Below, one piece after another: positions 32,874-43,245 of a stretch of DNA of 64,000 nucleotides (its first letter is position 1; every line of letters starts with the position of its first letter). The notes beneath the pieces are model-generated. The model saw nothing but the letters and a program-made list of their open reading frames with translations. It did not search any database and was not told the origin of the DNA. The DNA comes from Cunninghamia lanceolata (lineage: Eukaryota > Streptophyta > Pinopsida > Cupressales > Cupressaceae): positions 3,224,001-3,288,000 of the forward strand of contig BSBN01000763.1 of the NCBI GenBank assembly GCA_027924645.1, read 5' to 3'. Position numbers and translations under genes: made by a program.

Positions 32874-35800
32874 TGTTAAGTCTCAAAAAAGCAGGTTTTT
32901 AGACCACAAGAGGGTGCCAGTCTCTTGATACATTTTTGGCCCACAAAATAGGGCTTATGCAATTGAAACCCCCTACTCTTTAGGCTCTGCCAAGCCTAGG
33001 TGGGTGTACTTGAATGATAAGGCAGATTTGAAAGTATAAATGGATTCTAATTTGGGCAATCTACTCACTATGGCACATAGGTGTGAAGTAGATACAGAGA
33101 TTACTAACTAAAATTCCTAATGAGAGTGCTTGAATTATCAAGAGTGTGGATTGGATTTGTACAAAATGTCCTAAAGTTGATCAGTGCCTAATCTATTGGG
33201 TGAATGGAGTCAAGAGCTGAATGATGATTTTGGAGATAGGCTTATGTAAGATAGCCAGATTTACTTTTCAGCTTAACTCAGATAGTTGGACACTTTTAAA
33301 TGTCTGCACCTTATGCAAACGTGCAAGTATATTAGTTATCTGGACTCTTCTTAATGATCCTAGTGATATCCCCTTATGTTACTATGAAATTGCGAAAGGG
33401 TTTAATTCAGATGTGAAGGGGAACCAATTAAGACAACATATTCAAAAGGATTTTAATCCAAATAGGAACCTATCAAACTTGTTTTGCTTAAAAGGAATTT
33501 TAATTCTTCTGCACACAAAAACCAATTACAATGTCACACAACTACAACAAATGTGTATTGACAAATTAAATGTATTCTCACATACTCAATTTAAATAACA
33601 TAAACAACCACTCTGGAGATAGCCAAATAACATATGAGCATATGAATTCACACAACTGTTGAACAATTGAAAGCAAATCAATAATTATGCATAACCTTCT
33701 CCATTATATTTATCTTCAAATAATATGCATTATAACATTAGTTTATGATATGAGATGGAGGGGCCAAATGAGTGCAATCTATCTTCTTACTAATGCCTCA
33801 CCTAAATGAAAATGATCTTTATTCTTCGGGTCTTGGTCTCTCTTACATATATATGAGAGGCAATAAGCTACAGACCCGTTACAAAAGTCATGTCGTTTGA
33901 TAACTAAACATAACTAAAAACAAAATACTGCATTAAATGAATACACCAACCCATTAATCTCAAGAAGGAGCTCATAACAACCTAAGATATGTTCAAAGCT
34001 TCTTCTTTATGATAGGGCACCCATTATGCTGCTAGCTAATTCTCTTCATTCTGATGTTTGTCCTACTGCATAATTTTGGCTGATAAACAAATTGATTGCA
34101 GAAAGGAGATGGATGTATTCTTGTACAGCATAAGTGTCCACGTTGGCAATTACCTTTGTCATATCACATTCTATATACATTATCTTTTCCAACTTCTTAT
34201 GAGCATTTTGTAAAACCACATCCTTGTTATTAATCTCTCTTAACACAGCAATCAGAAGCACAACAAGCTCTTCCTTCCAATCATCATATTCTCAGGGATT
34301 CCCAGTGTCAGAGTCAAATCAAAGCATTCAAGTTCTTCCTTAAGCTTTTCATGATATCTATTATGTGATTCTACTAACTTGTTATATGTCTACAATATTT
34401 ATCCTTTCAAGGATTCCTTGCCTAGGAGCTCCTCTTTCTTTTCAACCATTCTCCCCAGTTATGATTCACTTTTCTTCTTGGGTCATTTTCCTTTGGTCTC
34501 AGAAATCTTTGTATTTCTGGGGATAAGTTATGATCATATGGATATCCCAGTAACTTCATCAATGGTTTTACAAAAAACTCTTCAAAATAATGATAATGAG
34601 ACCTGCCAAATCGGCTATCCCACAATGAGGTCCACATTTTTACAGGTTTGAAATCTCCATTTTCAAATGTATCTCATATCCTTAATTCTTCAGTCCAGAT
34701 TCCTCTACTATGTCCTTCATACAAAAGTAAATGCATTAGGAGATTATAGTGTTTGAAGTTAATATATTCATTGTTATTTTTAATCTTTCAAGCCCTTGAT
34801 TTAGGGCATTGGCCAAATAACTAGCATAATCAAATGGTCTGGCATACTTGCTCTCTATGTCTGTAGCTAAGACCATTGGGGCAATAGACATGAGAGTCGG
34901 ACCCTCTACCCCTAAAACCTGACCAGCTAAATAATAAGTGTATCAAAAATATTCCTCAAACAAATCCTCATCAAAAGGAGGGTTTTCACTATCAAAAAAT
35001 CTCTTAAGTTGGCCCTCTTCACCTCTAGGCCTATGCATGGCTAATTTTATCATTTGTAGCTGGTATCCATCTGACGGTACTCTGTCAAGAGGTCTCTGAC
35101 TATGAATTGCAAGTCCAGGGAACACTCTAACTAAAACACATTAGAAATGAAATCCTTAGAATTAACAAATAGATTAGTCCCACTGTGTCTTTGAATAGTT
35201 CTCTTCTTGGGGTCATATTTGCTGGAAAGGGCTCTAAGTAGTTTTACATTAATGAACACATTAGGCACCATGACTCTCCCCAAGTTCAATCTCCATGGGT
35301 TGTAGACTGGAGAAAACCTAAATTGTTTTCTGTAATGGTACATGAAGAGCTCATACCCACATTGCGATGTCCAAATATTTCCTAGACCTTTATGTTTGTC
35401 TAATAATTCATCCATTGAGGGATTCATTGGAGTACTCCTTTTGGGTGTCAGCCTTGACCTGGGGCACTGATCTATCAGGTCTTGATTTAGGGGTCTCTTT
35501 TTAGTTTTCTATTTTTTAGCTTTGGACCTTTCTGTACTTTCCTCCATTGTTTTAATTCTTAAGCCTTTGCAGAAAATATAGTTTCTTAGTTGGTATTGAT
35601 GTACTTACTTGAGTCTCACCTCTATCAGGTTTTCTGCTATGTAAGAACTCCAATCCTTTTCTACTTCTGCCCTTAGAGAATATCTTTTAGATTTTGCAAC
35701 AACTGGTTAATCAATTTGTGGTGTAACTTACTTCAATTCTAGTTCATAAATACACCACCCATTTCAGTCTCTTCATTGGAGGTGAACATTTATTTTAAAA

Positions 35801-36380
35801 ATCCCGATGATGCCTCGAGATATCACATTAATCGGTAATAATCATTATCACCATATCGGTGAGACCATGGTTCTTCTTCCACTGATGAACAACTTTCCTT
35901 AGGTCTATCAGTGGGACGCCAGATATCGTCATCCTGATGCACATTAATTCCATCGATATATATTACGCATTTGATAATCCATGGTTATATCAGGCCATCG
36001 GTGGAATGCAAACATTTATCCCACTGATGCCTATGTGTTTCAAGGATGCGCTTGCTCTTGTCAACTCTATCGGTCCATCGGGGAGGATGTTGTATGAGTC
36101 AACATGATAGGGTATTGTTAGACTGATATTAGGTTGTGAGCTCTTTTCATCAAGCTATCAGTGGGGCTATAATGGGGGTTCCACCGATGAGGCATTGTTA
36201 GGCCGATGATGCTAATTTAGGAACATAATCTTAGATTCATGTAGGTTACAATATGGATCTTGTCACAAATTTTGACAATTTGTAGTGATCATAAAATCAA
36301 AGTGTGGCAAATTTCTATGGTATGTGGAGGATAAGTGGGTGGTGGCTAGTGACAAATGTGAGTTTCTTCAAGTCCTAATG
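32874..36380 (-). repeat. 3' LTR of Gypsy F
   Basis: 3507 bp, matched along its length by 43246-46767. The inner end reads cctaatg where cctaaca is expected. Bases 35810-36200 are richer in cg-containing words (atcggt, ccgatg) than the rest. Confidence 0.9.
34046..35547 (-). pseudogene. LTR-borne frame of about 500 codons, copy in 3' LTR
   Basis: Minus strand, same sense as gag-pol, wholly inside the LTR. It starts at an ATG (MEESTERSKAKK), passes a basic region, then NPSMDELLDKHKGLGNIW and QCGYELFMYHYRKQFRF, MVPNVFINVKLLRALSSKYD, HRPRGEEGQLKRFFDSENPP, ARPFDYASYLANALNQGLE, and WDSRFGRSHYHYFEEFF. It ends in a helical, charged tail (KLVESHNRYHEKLKEELE, NAHKKLEKIMYIECDMTKV). Stops and at least two frameshifts (near 35130 and 34440) interrupt it. 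I do not recognise the family. Candidates are an accessory protein of this lineage or a captured host gene. The shift near 35130 is shared with the other LTR, so it predates this insertion or marks an unrecognised splice. Confidence 0.6.
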
Positions 36381-36676
36381 GCGGCTCTGATTGGGGATGT
36401 ATACCCCTTGTGGGTATAGAAAGAATCCAAGTCTCTGGAGAAGCAGACCAAATGTTTTATTTATCTGGTATGGAAGTTGAAGTGAATTTAGGAATGGATG
36501 AGAAATGGAAGTGGAGTGAAATCCTATACTACTATGCATGGAAAATTTATTTTAAGAGGTTTATCAAGAATTGTCCATGCACTAGCAATTCTTGTTCCTC
36601 TTTATGATCTTTAAGAAAAGAAGTTTTTTAAGAACTGTCCATGTACTGACAATTCTTGTTCTTCTCCTATCATGTT
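36381..36676 (-). other. Gypsy F 3' internal non-coding region
   Basis: Between integrase and the 3' LTR. It holds a local tandem near-repeat of agaattgtccatgcactagc versus agaactgtccatgtactgac (about 36568 and 36631). No clear polypurine tract is seen at the LTR border, which may have decayed. Confidence 0.5.
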
Positions 36677-37759
36677 CTAGAGGTAATATGAATCTTCACC
36701 AGCCTTGCCAACAATGACAAATGGTCCTAACCATAGAGCTTCAAAATTCCCATGCTTCCCTTTGTCTTGACTCTTGGCATTCCACATGAGAACTATGTCA
36801 TCTACTTCAAATTTTCTTTTTTTAGCTCTTTTGTCATATAGGTACTTCATTTGTAATTGCTTCCTTTTATTGTGTTGCTGAGATTGGTCCCTGACGTCAT
36901 CAAGTTCCATTAACTCTTCCATCCTCTCCTCCATAGGTTGAGGAACATCCAAATCTTCTTGCAAGATGAACTTACATACTGGTAATAAATTATGCAAAGG
37001 GAGCCTAGCTTGAGTCCCATACACAAGTTCAAAAGGTGATTTTCCAATGGCTTTCCTCACAATGATTCTATCTGCCCATAAGGCTAGTTTCAAATTGGAA
37101 TCCCAAGCCTTTTTGTTATTATCAAGCATCCTTTTTATGATCTTTAGGATTCTATTGTTGTTGGATTCAGCCTGCCCCTTTGTCTGTGGATGATATGGTG
37201 AAGAATATGAGATTACTATACCATAGGATTGGCAAAATCCCTTAAATTCATTTGATCTAAAACACATCCCATTATTAGTTATAATTCTTGCTGGCACTCT
37301 AAATCTAGTGATGATATTTTCTAATAAAAAGTTTGTTACAACCTTACTAGTTGCTTGTTTGGTAGGTATAGCTTCTACACATTTTGTGAAGTATTCTGTG
37401 GCTACCAATATCAACCTGTGTCCACTAGATTTCTCTGCAATCTCTCCTATGAAATCAATCCCCCATTGGTGGAATGGAGCTTCTACTTGCAAAGGTCTTA
37501 AAGGCAATGCCCCTTGATACTTCAATTTCCCAGAAAACTTCTGACTTGCTTCACACTTCCTAGTGTAATAATAGGCATCATTGAAAACTCTAGGACAATA
37601 GTAACCTGCCCTTAACACCTTCTGTGTAGTAGTCTTCGCCAAGAAATTCCCTCCACACACTCCTTCATGCATTTCCTTCAAAACATGCCTTGCTTGGCTT
37701 TCATCTAAGCACAACAATAGAACACCGTCCTTGTTTTTCCAATAGAGGTCTCCTTTCAT
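36677..37759 (-). pseudogene. Gypsy F integrase
   Basis: Open for 360 codons. It begins with the zinc-binding region (RHVLKEMHEGVCGGNF, then YYYTRKCEASQKF, with the second cysteine position altered). The core shows QWGIDFIGEIAEKSSGHRLI (first D), IITNNGMCFRSNEF, where TDNG is usual (second D replaced by N, a G-to-A type change), and QTKGQAESNNNRILK with the glutamate. The C-terminal part is long (SPFELVYGTQARLPLHNLLP, EVDDIVLMWNAKSQDKGKHG, LWLGPFVI). The frame is open but the catalytic triad looks broken. It follows RNase H in normal Gypsy order. Confidence 0.88.
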
Positions 37760-37827
37760 GAATACATATTTTGAAGTTTGTAGTTTAAGTGTTCTCTTTT
37801 TGTTATCATCAAATCCTTCAAGACATT

Positions 37828-38472
37828 TTATATATGTTTAAGATAATACATGATATTAGTGTACCATGATGTGTGCTCAATACTAGTAATCATGTTATCT
37901 TCATTATTCAAATTGCACATCTGGGCAATTTCAATATTTGTTTCAGCCTTTAATTTAGCAAGACCCTGTCCTCTTACTATCTTAGTGATTTGGATCTCTA
38001 TGTCAAACTCTTGGATCCTATTTATCCATCTGCACTTATGGCCTGTTACTTCAGTTTGTACAAACACATCTTTTACTACAGCATTATGCACATAGGCTTA
38101 TATTTTTGCTCCCACCAAATATGATCTAAATGCTTTGACATCTTTTACTAATGCATAACCCTATTTTTCTACAATGTCATTTTTTAATTCTGCATCTTGG
38201 AGGGATTGGTTGAAGAATGAAATAGGCTGCTCATACCCCTCATCATTCTTTTGTAACATCACTGTTGCAATTGTGTGATAAGATGCAAATAAAAAGATCT
38301 GGAATAGTTTATTAAAATTAGGCGACTTTAAGACCGGGGCTTCTTTAATTGATCTTTTGATGGATATGAATGCATCTATGGACTTAGATGTCCAGTCAAT
38401 CTTTGTACCCTTCATTAACATCTTTGATATTGGATTCACTATCTCGACAAAGTTTGATCTAAACCTCCTCAC
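37828..38472 (-). pseudogene. Gypsy F connection and first RNase H
   Basis: The usual RNase H after RT. It reads ISKMLMKGTKIDWTSKSIDA, then LFQIFLFASYHTIATVMLQK, where the first catalytic D expected near LFASY is not obvious, and EQPISFFNQSLQDAELKNDI. After stops (near 38160 and 38095) it continues as EVTGHKCRWINRIQEFDIEI and VRGQGLAKLKAETN, where VADAL/LADAL-type words are expected. In many Tat elements this domain is degenerate and the second RNase H is thought to take over; here both decay and that history could explain the changes. Confidence 0.8.
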
Positions 38473-38496
38473 AAAATTAATTTACCCAAAGAAGGA

Positions 38497-39123
38497 CTAG
38501 ATGGCTTTAACTATCTTAGGAGTAGGAATCTTATCTATGGCTTCCACTCTTTCTGGATCAATCCTAACTCTGTCCTTGGACACTATATGTCCTAGTAACT
38601 TTCCCTCTATTACTGCAAAATGACACTTTTTAGGATTCAAGGAAATGCCATATTCCAATGCTCTGACAAATATTTTTTCAAGGTGTGCAACATGATCTTC
38701 TGCTTTCTTGGAATATGTAGTGAGATCATCCTGGTATACCACTATTATTACATTGATTAGATCTACAAAAGCAACATCCATGGCTCTCTAGAAAGTTGCA
38801 CCTGCATTGGTAAGTCCAAACGACATCCTAACATATACATATGTTCCCCATGGTGTGATGAAGGTTGTTTTGTATTGTTCTAATTCTTTAACCTTCACTT
38901 GGTTACAACTTGAAAATCCATCCATCATGGATAATAGTTCACACCCTACGACCCTCTGCAACAAAGCCTCCATGTTTGGGAGTGGGTAGTTATCTTTAAG
39001 AGAAGATACACAGAGCTTTATGTCTCCATTTTTCTTTCTGACAAGTACTAAATTAGAAACCCAAGATGAATGTCTGATAGGCTTGATAATACCCCTTTCC
39101 CTAAACTTCATAAGTTCATGCAT
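38497..39123 (-). pseudogene. Gypsy F reverse transcriptase
   Basis: Two parts: 39123-38788 with RERGIIKPIRHSSWVSNLVL, VRKKNGDIKLCVSSLKDNYP, CELLSMMDGFSSCNQVKV, and YKTTFITPWGTYVYVRMSFG then NAGATF; and 38781-38497 with the active site VVYQDDLTTYSKKAEDHVAH and LNPKKCHFAVIEGKLLGHIV. A stop lies between them. The YQDD form differs from YVDD, but I have seen similar wording in plant Tat-like polymerases, so it is probably natural. The upstream frame (extra RNase H) ends just before with a shift at about 39140. Confidence 0.88.
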
Positions 39124-39142
39124 TTTAGGTTCTAAGGTAGGA

Positions 39143-40072
39143 TTAATGGGTCTTTATTTTTTGTCTAAAAGGCTTTGAATCAGGTTTGAGTGGAATTTCA
39201 TGTTGGAACAAATCTTCTCTGTATGCTTTGAGGTCATCATAAGACCAAGCAAAGACATGCTTATACTTCCTTAATAACACAATCAACATCTTTCTAATTG
39301 TTGGGCTTGTCCTTTTCCCAATGTATACCTTTTTTGGTACCAATTCAGTGCCCAAGTTAATTTCCTCAACATCTTCCATTTTGACTAGTGTTTGTTTCAT
39401 AAGGGCTCGATCATTTCCATCAAACACCCTCTCTAATGCCACAAGTCCCTTAGGAATCTTGTTAGTCTTGAGCTGCACAACTTCCTTGCCAAATAGAGTT
39501 TTTGTACCATCTACTTCCTCTATGAATGCATTAAAATCAATTTCTTGAGCCCCATATTGATCAATACAATGTAAGAATTTAATTAGATCATTGTCATCAT
39601 TAAAAACTTGCCACTTATAGATGTTATCCAGGATTGTTGGTCTGGCTTTGAATTCTACCTCAGTAATGCCTGTCAATGCGATATCATCCCTCTTTAGGGC
39701 TACGTTTGCCAGGAAGTCTATCATTATGTTTTTTGATCTGTCCACCCAGTTTATAGAGAATGCATCAAATAACTCAATATCATCCCAGACAACATTTCTA
39801 TATTGTTTTAATCTTTTGTTCTTTGATGAATAATTCCCTTTGATTTGAGATATAATCAATTCTGAATCCCCATACACAATGAGGCATTTTATTTTGTGTT
39901 TTATGGCAATGTTCAACCCTATGAGTAGCGCTTCATATTCTGTTATGTTGTTGGTACATTCAAATGTTAACAAGAATGAATATTTGAAAGTCTTACTAGT
40001 TGGTGAAATAAATAATACCCCTGCTCCATTACCAACCTTACTACATGCACCATCAAAGTATACCTTCCACAC
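39143..40072 (-). CDS. Gypsy F extra RNase H upstream of RT
   Basis: Open for about 310 codons. Residues 1-125 form an RNase H: D in WKVYFDGACSKVGNGAGVLF, E in NNITEYEALLIGLNIAIK, D in CLIVYGDSELIISQIKGNYS, and a final D in NIMIDFLANVALK. This set matches the 'archaeal-type' second RNase H found in Tat-branch Gypsy elements. The rest is a linker ending in KHVFAWSYDDLKAYREDLFQ, the region just before RT. Its position between protease and RT differs from element G in this window, where the extra RNase H follows the normal one. All four acidic residues look intact, the best preserved enzyme core of F. Confidence 0.85.
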   Translation of the reverse strand: MWKVYFDGACSKVGNGAGVLFISPTSKTFKYSFLLTFECTNNITEYEALLIGLNIAIKHKIKCLIVYGDSELIISQIKGNYSSKNKRLKQYRNVVWDDIELFDAFSINWVDRSKNIMIDFLANVALKRDDIALTGITEVEFKARPTILDNIYKWQVFNDDNDLIKFLHCIDQYGAQEIDFNAFIEEVDGTKTLFGKEVVQLKTNKIPKGLVALERVFDGNDRALMKQTLVKMEDVEEINLGTELVPKKVYIGKRTSPTIRKMLIVLLRKYKHVFAWSYDDLKAYREDLFQHEIPLKPDSKPFRQKIKTH

Positions 40073-40189
40073 ACCATACTCATCAAGCTTGGCTTCTTGA
40101 TGTATAGGATCAGTGTTTTGTAGCTCTAGTTGACCTTTTTCAATTTTAAACGTACCAAGGTCTATATCATAGAAGAAATTTATTTGATT

Positions 40190-41119
40190 CTAATCAATGC
40201 ATCCTATGATATTCTCATACCTTGGCTCTCTACAAAGCTTAACTTCTTTTCCTCCTCCTAGTATAGTGGCATAAGATAGATCTAATTGGACATTTCCTCC
40301 AATTGTTGCAGTCCATTGTCTAGATAGTAGCATTCCATAATATGGTGGGATGTCCACTATAGTGATGTCAATCTTATATACTGCTTCAAGGTATGTGGCT
40401 AGCCTTATCTCCACATCCCACATAATGCCCACAACTGGGATGGATCTGTTGTCCATTGCATAACATTTGCCATATGTATTGTCAACCCACATACCTAACT
40501 CCTTCATGACTGCCATTGGCATGATGTTCATAGCTGCCCCTGAATCAATCATACAATTTCTCACTAGTTTGTTTTTTATCAGCAGAGTGGTGTAAAAAGG
40601 ATCTACCTGAGAGGGATTTTTTGTCAAGGTGTCACCCAGATATACTTTAGGAGTTCTAGTAGGCTCTTGTTGAACACTATTTATTTTGATTTCAGATCTT
40701 TCTTGCTTCTTTTTTTATATATCTGAAATCATCTTGACCACTGTATTTCTGTATTGATCTATCTTCATCATTTCAAGAAGTGGTACTGATATCTTTACTT
40801 GGGGTACTACTTGTGCTATGTCAAATGAGGGGGTCATTGTTTGATCAGAGTTTTCTACTTTGATATGCCCCTTTACTTCAGCTGGTATTTTATCCTTTGT
40901 CTTACCCTATTCAGGCTTTGGTGGCTCTTTAGGTGCATATTTCATATTATCTTTATTATGACTTTGATCTTTTATGAACACACTCTTAGGTGTCCCTTGG
41001 TCTGCATTAACTATTATGTTTCTCAAATTATAGTTACTTTTTGCCTGTGCCACTATAGCCATTGTAAGATCCCTCCTTTCTTCCTCAGTTGGTTTTCCCC
41101 ATTGGTTATGTGGTGGCAC
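40190..41119 (-). pseudogene. Gypsy F protease region
   Basis: The upstream part (41119-40630) is a charged linker with stops, including ISVPLLEMMKIDQYRNTVV. The protease is in an open 145-codon part: KNKLVRNCMIDSGAAMNIMP (DSGA motif), then IDITIVDIPPYYGMLLSRQW, where the second conserved block LLGR.W is expected, and TIGGNVQLDLSYATI. The active-site triad is intact. It would release mature Gag and Pol proteins. Confidence 0.83.
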
Positions 41120-41192
41120 ATTATGATTATAAACAATTTCCTCATAATTCTCCTCCTAGTATGAAAATACCTCTTGTCTTCCCATATTAATG

Positions 41193-43053
41193 TTATATAT
41201 TTGATTTCCCTACATCGTATTCATATCCATCTTCTTCCATGGATGAATATTCTTCGTCGATCTGGTGAGGTCTGATTGATAGCATATTTATGGTATGGTT
41301 ATCTCTTTCCTGACCATAAGATGTTTCCTCTTCCTGTACTGATTGTGCCACCACACAATAGTCAGGTGAGTGGGGTAGATTACATGCTAGGCACCATGGG
41401 TTATTTTCCACTACATGTGTCCCATTTCTTTTTATGGGGTCAGGAGTATTTATTTTCCAAAGGCCTTCCATCTTTCCAATTGGTGTTATAAGGCATTTCA
41501 TGTAACCTTGGCCTATCATTTTTATAATAATTACTCTGTTTTGCTTGATTATTGTTTGGAGTTGGTATAATCTTTGGGTTTTCTCTTTTCCCAAACTTCC
41601 CAGTTGCTCTCCTATTGTTTTCAATACTGATGGTTGCCTTCTGAGCTTCGGCCAACATCATAGGAGCTTTGTTTCTGAGCTCATATCTAGTCTTAGGATC
41701 AAAAGCATTTAAGTGCAAATCCAAGGCCATATGATCTTGAGGCTTCAATTCTAATGGGATCTTATGATATATCTTTGAAAACCTCTAGTTGAAATCAACC
41801 ACGAATTCACTATAATTCTTCTAAATACTTTTCAATTCATGGACAATAGAATTTGGATCAAACTGGCTCCTATACTGTTCTTTAAATTGGTCCTTGAAAT
41901 CTTCATAAGAACAAATTGATGTGTCAAGCAGATTCTTGCACCAATCCCTAGCATCTTCAATGAGAGATAGCATGAATAATTTCATCAGAACATCTTCATA
42001 TTGTACTTCAAAATTATCCATGACTATTTCAAAACTTCTAATATGCTCTTCTGCAGAGATGGCATTGTTTCCAGCAAATTTTGGGAGAGCACTCCTTAGA
42101 TCATTATCAATAGGATCAGGACATACTTGATATCCAGACAAGTCCAGTTATCTGTATCTATTGATGTTAAGGGGCCCTTGTAGTCATTGATTTGGTTGGT
42201 ACTGATTATGAGGTTGTTGGATTGGTTGGTATTGGTTATGAGGAGGATGATGTTGTGCATTTAGATGTGGGTTCACATTTTGATGTTGAGGTATAACATA
42301 TCATTGGCTAGGGGATGGGTATGGATTAACTATATGTGGAGAAGTGTTATGGCTGATGGGTGGTCTTGAATTTCTTGGAGGAATATTCTATTGGACATAG
42401 CTTCTGGGTGGTGGTTGTGGATTGGATGAGCTACATGTATTTTGGTGTAAATTCTGTTGTACATTCCTTGGAAAATACCCTCCTTGTTTGTGGGGAGGTA
42501 CATATTTTTGGTTAGCTTCTTTAGTTCTATCTTTTATCTGTTGTATCTCCTGTTTCAATTGACTCTCAGCTTCCCTTAGCTTAACTAGTTCAAGTTCCTC
42601 CTACAATCTGAGCAAATTTTGTTGCATCTCATCCTTATTCCTCATATCTTTTGGCGAGGTGTTATTCATTTGTATAGAAGTTCCTTGATTTATGAGTTCC
42701 TGTTGAACTCCTTCACCTTCTTTTAATGACATTGTGTAGTCATATTCTGCCTATTTTTGTTCTATTTCCCTCATGATCTATTCCTCATATTCAGGTTGTT
42801 CCTGGGGGTCAGGCCTATATTGGTCTAAAACATCATCAGATAATCCATGGTTATGGGATAAGAACTCATTTGATTCACGTAAAGGAGTAAAACTATTATG
42901 AGTTATAACTGGTTGTTCTGAAGTATTCTCCTAGGTATTTTGATTATGGTTCTGTTGAGATTGGTTTGATAACCTAGTTTTCTTTGAAGGAGCTCTTAAG
43001 GGTGGGGATGATTATAGTTTTCTACCATTACTTTTAGATCTCCTACCATCCAT
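41193..43053 (-). pseudogene. Gypsy F Gag
   Basis: The start ATG at 43053 (MDGRRSKSNGRKL) lies about 190 bp inside the 5' LTR. The N-terminus holds a coiled-coil block (ELELVKLREAESQLKQEIQQ) and a P/Q/N-rich stretch made by repeats of the ccaataccaaccaat kind (HNQYQPIQQPHNQYQPNQ). The gag domain proper is at 42141-41821: LRSALPKFAGNNAISAEEHI, LSLIEDARDWCKNLL, and YEDFKDQFKEQYRSQFDPNS. Next come a basic tail and a short zinc knuckle, CLACNLPHSPDYC (CX2CX3HX4C), near 41385. Numerous stops and shifts break it. Confidence 0.83.
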
Positions 43054-43223
43054 GTTAAGAGATTATCACACTCCAAGACATAAAATGATTGGTATTCTGG
43101 ATAGAGTCACCACCTCACTTAAGAGGATTGATTATTTATGGGTTCTTCTTGACTAGCAGAGTTATGCCTTTTAACTTTTTGACTCTAAGGATATGGTCTC
43201 TTACCAGGTTTCCTTGTGTGTTT

Positions 43224-43243
43224 GTCCCCAGCAGAGGTACCAA
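43224..43243 (-). promoter_or_regulatory. Primer-binding site of Gypsy F
   Basis: The minus strand reads TTGGTACCTCTGCTGGGG two bases inside the 5' LTR. It is not the initiator-Met type; the TGG start and GC-rich body fit the primer sites of Tat/Athila-type Gypsy elements. The exact tRNA is not assigned. Confidence 0.7.
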
Positions 43244-43245
43244 TC

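Noticed and set aside
33221..33598. Plus-strand 125-codon frame in the F LTR (also at 43591)
   Set aside because: Present in both LTR copies but opposite to gag-pol, shorter in the second copy, and without recognisable domain wording; likely chance, though its recurrence simply follows from LTR duplication.
36677..43053. Endogenous pararetrovirus as an alternative for the RT/RNase H regions of F
   Set aside because: LTRs, a primer site and an integrase downstream of RNase H are present; these mark an LTR retrotransposon.
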